64,000 nucleotides of DNA from CBDFKU01 sp965248975 (GTDB lineage Bacteria; Chloroflexota; Dehalococcoidia; Lucifugimonadales; JAGWBF01), in assembly GCA_965248975.1 (NCBI GenBank), contig CBDFKU010000020.1, positions 248,001-312,000 on the forward strand, written 5' to 3'. The translations under genes and the position numbers were made by a program. Position 1 is the first letter of the stretch, and every line of letters starts with the position of its first letter. The notes below the pieces were generated by a model. That model did not search any database, had not been told where the DNA came from, and worked only from the letters and a program-made list of their open reading frames with translations. This document shows, piece after piece, positions 57,847-64,000 of this stretch.

Positions 57847-58273
57847 ACAACACCTTCAAGTTGACATTGATATGATATCTTGAAAAAGCTTAAGTTCAGA
57901 TCGCGGCTTTACGCCTATTACATGGTCATCCTTGCCCATCACCCCTTCGAATAGGGCTCTTGCCAACCCCTTCCGTGGTCCTGAGAAGCCTCCTTCCAAC
58001 CGTCAATTACGTTCCTGGGAAGTTGGTTAGCCTTCCAAAATCAGCTCCGTCTCGGTCTTCGATCGGTAGCGACCTCAGCCCGGATAACCCGAGGTGCGCT
58101 GCAGATTCTCGCAGGGCGGGCATCCACTCCGCAACTGTCGCAGGGCATGTTTTGCGTTGGTGCTTATTGCCTAGGAAGTAACAGACAGCCAACCAACACG
58201 ATGAGACATGGCTAGGCGCCATCTCCGGGGTGAACCGGAACATGGCGCCCAGGACCTATTGATGCGGGATCCG
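57847..58273. other. Gene-free stretch beyond the distal repeat
   Basis: No convincing gene. A minus-strand frame (58243-58007) has a plausible-looking end (SGLRSLPIEDRDGADFGRL) but no known likeness. A hairpin at 58215-58249 (GGCGCCAT with ATGGCGCC) lies beyond the stop of the secreted-protein gene and may terminate it, though without a T run. Confidence 0.5.
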
Positions 58274-58960
58274 CTAGCGGCCCGCGAACTGGGGCCCTAA
58301 CACTGAAGTCAGGGCCTCTATCACCTTGGAGTTGTCACCCATGTACAGGACGATGGCGGTGTCGGTCCGGAAGAAATGGGGAGGCGCAACCCAGGTGACC
58401 ATGCTTGCGTGTCCAGGGGTCGCGACAGAGCTTCCGGAGGGGGAAATGCCGGCGGCCTCGGCCTCAAGGGCGGCGGCGTCACGGTACTCCATCACCTGCA
58501 CCTGCTCCCCGTTAACCAGAATGATGGTTCCATCCACTGAGAAGATGCCCTCCGAGACCACCTCACCGGTGACCTCCACCTCGGCGCCGGTGGCGAGGAA
58601 GGTATCCATCTGTAGCACTGTGCCGCTGGCGAACTGGGGGTCTCCCTTGTCGGGAACCACTTTCCCCACCGGCGTGTCATCCCACTTGATGCCCTGGCCT
58701 GCGAGAACGGTGCCGCCGGCTGCTCCGTCGACGTCTGGGTTGGTCACGTACACGCCGCCTTTGCCGTCATAGATGGTATCGGGCGCCGCGTCAAAGGTGG
58801 ACGGCATGCCACCCGGGAACGCGGGCTCCTGGGTGCCTGCGGTTTCGTTCGCGGGCGGACTGGAGCCATCGCCGGCCAGGGTGTAGGCCGCGACGGTGGC
58901 GGTGGTCGCGACTGTCGCCACCAAGCCCACCAAGGTTATTATCATCTTGTGCTTCTTCAT
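58274..58960 (-). CDS. Exported protein of unknown function
   Basis: 228 residues. An N-terminal signal or anchor (MKKHKMIITLVGLVATVATTATVAAYTLAG), a short Pro/Ser linker, then a beta-rich domain: TIYDGKGGVYVTNPDVDGAAGGTVLAGQGIKWDDTPVGKVVPDKGDPQFASGTVLQMDTFLATGAEVEVTGEVVSEGIFSVDGTIILVNGEQVQVMEY. The FTSGTVLQMDTF...VEVTGEVV part looks like an OB or beta-barrel fold. ATG 58960 has GAAGGAG seven bases before; an ATG two codons earlier is too close. I do not recognise the family. Confidence 0.75.
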   Translation of the reverse strand: MKKHKMIITLVGLVATVATTATVAAYTLAGDGSSPPANETAGTQEPAFPGGMPSTFDAAPDTIYDGKGGVYVTNPDVDGAAGGTVLAGQGIKWDDTPVGKVVPDKGDPQFASGTVLQMDTFLATGAEVEVTGEVVSEGIFSVDGTIILVNGEQVQVMEYRDAAALEAEAAGISPSGSSVATPGHASMVTWVAPPHFFRTDTAIVLYMGDNSKVIEALTSVLGPQFAGR

Positions 58961-59248
58961 TGTCATGCTCCTTCATCTAAATATTTTGTGCTGTAGAACC
59001 AGTTCTATAATGCAAGACGAAGGAGCAGGAGCCTATGTTCCCACTGGCAGGATGATTTCCAGGTAGTCCTTCATGCCGATTCTTGCATCATCCGAAAGAC
59101 TGACCTAAATACTTTGCGAGGGGAAAGTCTACCAGGGAGCGGAATATGGAGAGGTTCCATCTCAGTTCACTACTCTCGCAGCACTCATGCTGGTCGTGGT
59201 AGCTTGTAGTGGAAGGGGTATATACTATTGATGAGAAAGGAACTCTGA

Positions 59249-59734
59249 ATGCCTTCCTTTGACGTCGTATCAAAGACAAACATTGCCGAAGTCGATAATG
59301 CCCTTAATGGCATCGCGCGTGAGGTCAAGCAGCGCTTCGACCTCAAAGATAGGATGTGCTCCATTGAGCGCTCTGGCAACACCCTCACCGTTACCGCTGA
59401 CAACGACATGCTGCTGCGACAGATGCACGACCTGTTGCACAACTATTGCGCCCGACGTGGAGTCGATAGTGACGCTTTGGACTTCAAGTCTCCTCAAAAC
59501 GCCACAAAAGGCAGTTTGAGGCAGGAGGTCTTGATTCGCCAGGGCATTGATCAGGCGGTGGGGAGGCAAATTGTCAAGGTGGTCAAAGGCAGCAAGCTCA
59601 AGGTCCAAGTAGCCATTCAGGGCGACGAGCTACGTATCAGTGGGAAAAAGCGCGATGATCTTCAGCAGACCATGGAGGTAATTAAAGAAATGAACGTCGA
59701 ACTGCCGCTTCAATACATCAACTTCAGGGACTGA
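59249..59734 (+). CDS. YajQ family nucleotide-binding protein
   Basis: 161 residues: MPSFDVVSKTNIAEVDNALNGIAREVKQRFDLKDRM at the start, then RQEVLIRQGIDQAVGRQIVKVVKGSKLKVQVAIQGDELRISGKKRDDLQQTMEVIK. YajQ proteins bind nucleotides or RNA, and a member in Xanthomonas responds to c-di-GMP. Length normal. ATG preceded by AAAGGAA. It stands alone. The 216 bases after it hold no gene, only a weak TTGACT/TATATT promoter-like area. Confidence 0.93.
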   Translation: MPSFDVVSKTNIAEVDNALNGIAREVKQRFDLKDRMCSIERSGNTLTVTADNDMLLRQMHDLLHNYCARRGVDSDALDFKSPQNATKGSLRQEVLIRQGIDQAVGRQIVKVVKGSKLKVQVAIQGDELRISGKKRDDLQQTMEVIKEMNVELPLQYINFRD

Positions 59735-59950
59735 ACCCGTTCTTAGTTATTGCGAGCAAGTCACACAAAGCCTTGTTGGATAGACGTCCGGAATCGTACA
59801 CCTGACATGGCTCCTTGACTCGGTATATATTCAGGATAATAGCCTCGCAAAAAAGACACTGGCGTTATACACGGCGCAGTGGACCGTTCCATCTATGTGG
59901 CCCACGGCACCGGCGATTAGACCAAAACGAATGATTGTGGAGAAGGGATC

Positions 59951-60901
59951 ATGAGCCAGAAAAGGCTTGGCGTGGCGATCATGGGCTCCGATAGTGCGGC
60001 GCTCATCGCAGACATTCAGCGGGCCGAGACGATGGGCCTCGAGGCGGCATGGCTGACTACCGGGGGAGCCAACCCGGATGCCATCACCGTGTTAGCAGCG
60101 GCGGCTGTCCGCACCGAAAGGATCTTGCTGGGGACGGCGATTACGCCCACCTTTCCCCGTAATCCGGTAGCGGTGGCCCAGCAAGTCCAGGTCCTGGGGC
60201 ACCTGGCCCCCGGGCGCTTTCGCCTGGGAGTAGGGCCCAGCGGGCGCGCCGGGATGGAGGAGATGTTCGGCGTGAACTTCAGGGCGCCCCTGGGCCACCT
60301 CAGCGAGTTCCTCCATATCTTGAGGAGCCTGCTGCACGAAGGGTCCGTGGACGTAGACGGAAGCTACTACAAAGCCCGGGCGAAGATAGCCAGGTCTATG
60401 GAGATTCCGGTGATGGCTTCAGCCCTTGGCGAGGGGGCCTTCAAGCTCTGCGGTGCGGAGTCCGACGGGGCCATAAGCTGGGTCTGTCCCAGGGTCTATC
60501 TCAGGGACGTGGCGTTGCCCGCCATGAGATCGGGGGCCGAGGGTGCTGGCGTTCCCGTGCCGCCCATAGTGGCCCATGCGCCGGTGTGCGTCCACGATAA
60601 CCCCGCCGAGGTGCGGGATGCGGTGCGACAGCAGTTCGGAGGCTTTCCCAGGGCTCCATTCTACCAGCGCATGTTCGTGGCGGCCGGGTTCCCCGAGGCT
60701 ACCCAAGGGATGTGGAGCGATGGAATGGTTGACGGAGTCGCCATCTCCGGGTCAGAATCCGAGGTCGTCGATGGACTGAAAGAGCTGTACTCTTTTGGGG
60801 CGACGGAGATCATGGCTTCGCCGGTAGTCGCCGGCAGCGACCCGGAGGCATCCCTGCGGCGTACTATGGACCTGCTGGCCGAGGTTTCGAAGACGGCCTA
60901 G
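59951..60901 (+). CDS. LLM-class (F420- or flavin-dependent) oxidoreductase
   Basis: 316 residues of the luciferase-like TIM barrel: RLGVAIMGSDSAALIADIQRAETMGLEAAWLTTGGANPDAITVLAAAAVRTERILLGTAITPTFPRNPVAVAQQVQVLGHLAPGRFRLGVGPSG. The TAITPTFPRNP and RFRLGVG blocks are typical of F420-dependent members such as Mer-like reductases. Together with NpdG at 52329 this favours F420 over FMN, though sequence alone cannot prove it. RBS: GAGAAGGGATC. Confidence 0.9.
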   Translation: MSQKRLGVAIMGSDSAALIADIQRAETMGLEAAWLTTGGANPDAITVLAAAAVRTERILLGTAITPTFPRNPVAVAQQVQVLGHLAPGRFRLGVGPSGRAGMEEMFGVNFRAPLGHLSEFLHILRSLLHEGSVDVDGSYYKARAKIARSMEIPVMASALGEGAFKLCGAESDGAISWVCPRVYLRDVALPAMRSGAEGAGVPVPPIVAHAPVCVHDNPAEVRDAVRQQFGGFPRAPFYQRMFVAAGFPEATQGMWSDGMVDGVAISGSESEVVDGLKELYSFGATEIMASPVVAGSDPEASLRRTMDLLAEVSKTA

Positions 60902-60918
60902 GCCGATTACCCGGCCGC

Positions 60919-61884
60919 TTAGGCCGTCTCAGAGCGTCCTACAGCCCTGTCTATCCGGGACATCAGGCCAGGGTCCAGTCGACCCCGAGCTTCCGCCGCG
61001 ATGCACTCCCTCAGTTCGGATCGGTCCTTGACTCCCAGGACGACCGTCGAGACGCCTGCGATGGACAGGGAGTATCGGTGGGCCAGCGATGCAGGCGACT
61101 CTCCCAGCTCCCGAGCCAGGACGCGAAATGGTTCGGCCCTGCGGAAGTCGGCCATTTCCGGGTGGTCTTCGGCCAGCTCGCGGTCGAAGCCGTCTGTCAG
61201 CGCGCCGGCCTGGACCGCCCGGATCCCCATGACACCGATGCCACGACGGCCGGCGGCGGCGATGATATCCCGCGGCCGGGCCGGTTCGTCGAAGCGTTTC
61301 ATCGCCCCCAGGGAATCCAGCAGGTTGGCCACGGCCTGGACGGCGGAGGGCGCGGGATCATCCTCGATCGCATCGATGATGGATTTGGGCACACCGATCC
61401 CGGTGATGCCCCACGCACCGATGGGGCCGTCGGCGACCATCCGCTGGAATGCCAGGCGTACGGTACCCCTGAACAGGCTATGCGAGGTGCCTTCGTACCG
61501 GCCGATGGCGTCGTCCGGGATGATCTGGTTGTGCAGGAAGAAAAAATCGACCCGGTCGAGTCTCATCCGGGCCAGACTCTCGTTCAGGCTCGCTTCTAAA
61601 AGAGCCTGCACCTGGTCCGACGCAGGGTTGCCCAGCTGGCACTTGGTCGAGACCCGTACTCCGTCGGGGAGGCGGCCGCCGAAGGCCTCACCGATCACCA
61701 GCTCGGCTTCGCCGTCTCCGTATCCCGGGGCCACGTCCAGGAAGGTGATGCCGGCTTCCACGGCCTCCCGAACCGTGGCGACCGATTCTTCGCGGCTGGT
61801 GGGACCCCACACCTGGCCTATACCGCCGCCGCCAAGGGTGAGGGCGCTCACCTCGCCCAGCTTTCCCAACGCCCTCTTTTCCAT
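60919..61884 (-). CDS. Aldo/keto reductase
   Basis: 321 residues: MEKRALGKLGEVSALTLGGGGIGQVWG, the catalytic Asp and Tyr in FLDVAPGYGDGEAELVIGEAF, Lys in VRVSTKCQ, and His in DFFFLHNQI. All four tetrad residues are in place. The C-terminal RYSLSIAGVSTVVLGVKDRSELRECI matches the NADPH-binding end. Substrate unknown. It converges on the LLM gene 17 bases away. Confidence 0.92.
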   Translation of the reverse strand: MEKRALGKLGEVSALTLGGGGIGQVWGPTSREESVATVREAVEAGITFLDVAPGYGDGEAELVIGEAFGGRLPDGVRVSTKCQLGNPASDQVQALLEASLNESLARMRLDRVDFFFLHNQIIPDDAIGRYEGTSHSLFRGTVRLAFQRMVADGPIGAWGITGIGVPKSIIDAIEDDPAPSAVQAVANLLDSLGAMKRFDEPARPRDIIAAAGRRGIGVMGIRAVQAGALTDGFDRELAEDHPEMADFRRAEPFRVLARELGESPASLAHRYSLSIAGVSTVVLGVKDRSELRECIAAEARGRLDPGLMSRIDRAVGRSETA

Positions 61885-62028
61885 GGACGCCAGCCTACGC
61901 TATAGAGGGCCTTGTGTCCAGTTCATTCAGATCGATGGGCCCGTTGATGCGCCCGTGGCCGGGTCTGGTGCATAATGGTATGTGCCATGTAGCTAGCGCT
62001 CTTGGTGCATCGTTTCCCCCCACTCTAA

Positions 62029-62094
62029 CTCTCCCCCGTCAAAGGGGAGAGAACAAGTCCCTTCCCCCTCGATGGGGGGATGGGGGTGGAAGGC
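62029..62094. repeat. Intergenic palindromic C/G-tract element
   Basis: An 8-bp stem CTCTCCCC/GGGGAGAG with loop CCGTCAAA-type, followed by a second C/G-tract palindrome (CCCCCTCGATGGGGGG). It lies between the aldo/keto reductase and monooxygenase genes. It resembles short interspersed palindromes but has only one full copy in the window. Confidence 0.5.
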
Positions 62095-62136
62095 ACCTAT
62101 CAAAACTAGGTTGACTGAACACGAGAAGGAGGCAAG

Positions 62137-62505
62137 ATGTTCGCTCTGATAGCCATACTTCAGATAGTGCCGCAGCACCGGGAGCACTTTTTCAGAGCCC
62201 AGGCGGAGAACGCCGAGGCCTCGGTGCGGGACGAGCCCGGCTGCCTGGGATTTCACGTGCTCCAGGGGGTGGCCCATGGCAGCCCATCGGACCCGCAGAC
62301 CGACGAGTTCGACCCAAACAGGATGGTGGTCTACGAGATGTTCGAGGACAGGGCGGCCTTCGAAGCGCACCTCGAAGCGCCCCACTACGCCAGGTATCGG
62401 GAGAAGGTGGAAGGCATGAGGGCCGCGCCCAACGTGGTGTACTACTTCAACAACTTCTTCCCGGACGACCGTTACTTCGCCGGGTTGAAGACTCTCTCAG
62501 TGTGA
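62137..62505 (+). CDS. Antibiotic biosynthesis monooxygenase (ABM) domain protein
   Basis: 122 residues of dimeric ferredoxin-like fold: MFALIAILQIVPQHREHFFRAQAENAEASVRDEPGCLGFHVLQG, then VVYEMFEDRAAFEAHLEAPHYARYREKVEGM. These proteins are cofactor-free oxygenases of quinol-like compounds, or quinone-binding stress proteins. The start has AGAAGGAGGCAAG before it. Its end overlaps the histidine kinase end by nine bases, tail to tail. Confidence 0.88.
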   Translation: MFALIAILQIVPQHREHFFRAQAENAEASVRDEPGCLGFHVLQGVAHGSPSDPQTDEFDPNRMVVYEMFEDRAAFEAHLEAPHYARYREKVEGMRAAPNVVYYFNNFFPDDRYFAGLKTLSV

Positions 62506-63732
62506 CTTGGGGAGGGTGAAGCTGAACCTGCTTCCCTGGCCGACCGCGCTCTCTACCCATATGCGGCCGCCATGGGCCTCGACGATCCCCATGGCGATGC
62601 TCAGGCCCAACCCCGAGCCACCGGAAGCCCGGGACCGGGAGTAGTCCGACCGATAGGACCTCTGGAAGAGTCGTGCGAACTCCTGCTCCGGAATCCCTTC
62701 ACCCGTGTCGATGACGTCTACCTGGACCTCTCCACCGGCGTCCTGAGCCCTGAGGAATATGGTGCCGTCGGGGGGGGTGTGCCGGATGGCGTTCTGAACA
62801 AGGTTGTACAGCACCCTCTGCACCCGTTGGGCATCCATTACCACTGGCGAAAGGCCCTCGTCCACCTGCCCGTCCAGGGTCAGCTTGTAGACCGCGGCCT
62901 GGGCGGACATGCTCTCCATGGTGTCGGAGATAAGGTCCTGGATCGACGAGGACTCCAGGTGAAGCTCCAGCACGCCGGCGTCCATCTGGGACAGCTCGAA
63001 CAGGTCGTTTATCAGCTGGCTCAGGTTCTCCACCTCGGACTGGGTGGAGCGTAAATACCTCCTGACGGTCTCGGAGTCGTCGACGACGCCGTCGTTGATG
63101 CTCTCCACCATGGCCCGTATCGAGGCCAGGGGGGTCCGTAAGTCATGAGACACCGCCCGGATCAGGTCCTTTCTGGCCTGCTCCAGGTCCCGCTCCCGGG
63201 TGAAGCTGGTCTCCAAGCGCTGGGCCATGGCGTTGACAGCCTCAGCCAGCTCGCCCACCTCGTCTCCGGAGCGCACCGGGACCCTGACGTCCAGGCTCCC
63301 GGTGTTCATGAAGCGCACGGCCTTCAGCACTTCGCCGATGGACCTTGTGGTAGACGAGGAGAAGGTGAAGGCGACGAAGACGGACATCCCTAGGGAGAAT
63401 CCCAGCAGCCCCGCCAGCAGGGCGAGGTCGTGGGTCGACAGGAACATCAGGGCCGAAGTGAAACCCACGTTGACCAGCCCCAGGGCTGCGGTCAGGGCGC
63501 ACATGAGCACCAGCCGGGCCCTCAGAGACCGGACCCACCTGGGCAGCTCCCAGCGAGCCGCCGCCAGCCCGATGAGCACCGTGGCCCCACCCGAGATAAT
63601 GAGGAACAGGGACAGCAGGGCCAGGTCGCCGGCGGGAGGGTCCAACAACAAGATGGTGAGGAGCAGGACCAGGCCGGTCAAGCTAAGGAGTGCGATGCAC
63701 GCGGCTACCGTATGACTTCTTACGTTATACAT
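62497..63732 (-). CDS. Membrane sensor histidine kinase
   Basis: 411 residues. Four membrane helices (~8-30, ~37-58, ~73-98, ~103-125) with almost no extracytoplasmic loop, so the sensor part is in the membrane. HAMP (~126-180), HisKA with H196 in AVSHDLRTPLASI, N box NLVQNAIRHTPPDGTI, G1 DTGEGIPEQEFARLF, G2 GGSGLGLSIAMGIVEAHGG. It phosphorylates the regulator encoded 15 bases upstream in the same operon. Confidence 0.93.
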   Translation of the reverse strand: MYNVRSHTVAACIALLSLTGLVLLLTILLLDPPAGDLALLSLFLIISGGATVLIGLAAARWELPRWVRSLRARLVLMCALTAALGLVNVGFTSALMFLSTHDLALLAGLLGFSLGMSVFVAFTFSSSTTRSIGEVLKAVRFMNTGSLDVRVPVRSGDEVGELAEAVNAMAQRLETSFTRERDLEQARKDLIRAVSHDLRTPLASIRAMVESINDGVVDDSETVRRYLRSTQSEVENLSQLINDLFELSQMDAGVLELHLESSSIQDLISDTMESMSAQAAVYKLTLDGQVDEGLSPVVMDAQRVQRVLYNLVQNAIRHTPPDGTIFLRAQDAGGEVQVDVIDTGEGIPEQEFARLFQRSYRSDYSRSRASGGSGLGLSIAMGIVEAHGGRIWVESAVGQGSRFSFTLPKSH

Positions 63733-63747
63733 TGTCTTACCTGTGCT

Positions 63748-64000
63748 TTACTCGTCGAACTTGTAGCCGACACCCCACACCGTCTTGATGAACCGTGGCC
63801 GTATGGGGTCCGCCTCTATCTTCTCCCGCAGCCGCCTCACGTGGACGGTGACCGTGCTGGAGTCGGCGGCGTAGGTGTAGTCCCAAACCTGGTCCATGAG
63901 CTGGGAGCGAGTGAATACCTGGCCCTTGTAGGTGGCCATGAACAGCAGCAGGTCGAACTCCTTCGCCGTCAGATGGACATCCTTGCTATCTACCGTCACG
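63748..64000 (-). CDS. OmpR/PhoB-type response regulator (N-terminus outside window)
   Basis: Only the winged-helix output domain is inside: VDSKDVHLTAKEFDLLLFMATYKGQVFTRSQLMDQVWDYTYAADSSTVTVHVRRLREKIEADPIRPRFIKTVWGVGYKFDE. It is the normal end of an OmpR/PhoB regulator. The receiver domain lies beyond 64000. It is upstream of, and probably in one operon with, the histidine kinase. Confidence 0.93.
   Translation of the reverse strand, partial: VTVDSKDVHLTAKEFDLLLFMATYKGQVFTRSQLMDQVWDYTYAADSSTVTVHVRRLREKIEADPIRPRFIKTVWGVGYKFDE

Noticed and set aside
57854..57885. TTGACA after the distal att-like repeat as a promoter
   Set aside because: No acceptable -10 box at 16-18 bases and no gene downstream on that strand.
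62029..62094. C/G-tract palindrome as an intrinsic terminator
   Set aside because: No T run on either strand; it looks more like an interspersed palindrome.

Overview
The window is a GC-rich bacterial chromosome segment. It carries about 50 genes, two identical IS630-family elements, one IS3-family element, one tRNA and a small tRNA-flanked island remnant. The combination points to Chloroflexota, most likely a Dehalococcoidia-type lineage: F420-linked enzymes (NpdG-type reductase, LLM oxidoreductase), stacked family III CoA-transferases, a thiolase-like/DUF35 pair, a DUF1501 protein, a stand-alone EF-G paralogue, an ArsA-like ATPase, and an rplU-rpmA-rpmE-DUF1385 block. This is inference from gene content; no rRNA or other decisive marker is present.

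Layout. 1-5.8 kb: end of an ATPase-like membrane protein, an HpcH/HpaI aldolase, a VOC protein, coaX-coaBC (coenzyme A synthesis) and an acyl-CoA dehydrogenase. 6-7.2 kb: IS630 copy 1. 7.2-20.2 kb: a 3-hydroxyisobutyrate dehydrogenase-like enzyme, a gamma-glutamyltransferase, an ABC ATPase/zinc-ribbon/cNMP-domain fusion, ribosomal proteins L21 (with a long acidic tail), L27 and L31, a DUF1385 membrane protein, CinA-C, an isochorismatase/haloacid dehalogenase pair, and a CoA-transferase/thiolase-like/DUF35 operon. 20.2-26.3 kb: a minus-strand housekeeping run (ybeY, dnaX, ybaB, recR, recO, accC, biotin carrier). 26.4-40 kb: ArsA-like ATPase with a small partner, three frameshifted exported-protein genes, an EF-G paralogue, a MoxR-like ATPase with IS630 copy 2 inserted in its stop codon, a scramblase-like protein and the IS3 element. 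40.4-52.9 kb: htpX, a sugar-nucleotide epimerase, typA, DUF1501, a quinone oxidoreductase, a glycosyltransferase, purH, purM, purF and npdG. 53.3-56.5 kb: a csoR-copA-glutaredoxin copper cluster with a visible operator. 56.6-57.8 kb: tRNA-Asp with a duplicated 3' end bounding a 1.1-kb remnant. 57.8-64 kb: a secreted protein, yajQ, LLM oxidoreductase, aldo/keto reductase, antibiotic-monooxygenase-like protein and a two-component pair cut by the window end.

Functionally the window joins CoA and acyl-CoA metabolism (coaX/coaBC, acyl-CoA dehydrogenase, CoA-transferase, thiolase-like, biotin carboxylase) with core replication/repair and purine synthesis. Many sigma70-like promoters can be read directly. 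At least two of them (ArsA-like gene, purF) place the -10 box exactly six bases before the start codon, which predicts leaderless mRNAs. The least ordinary signals are: the IS630 copies sitting in CTAG sites that supply the transposase stop codon and rebuild a host stop codon; a cluster of frameshifted exported proteins; the tRNA-Asp att-like duplication; the ABC/zinc-ribbon/cNMP fusion with degraded ATPase motifs; the acidic L21 tail; and a hairpin plus U-tract in the typA leader.
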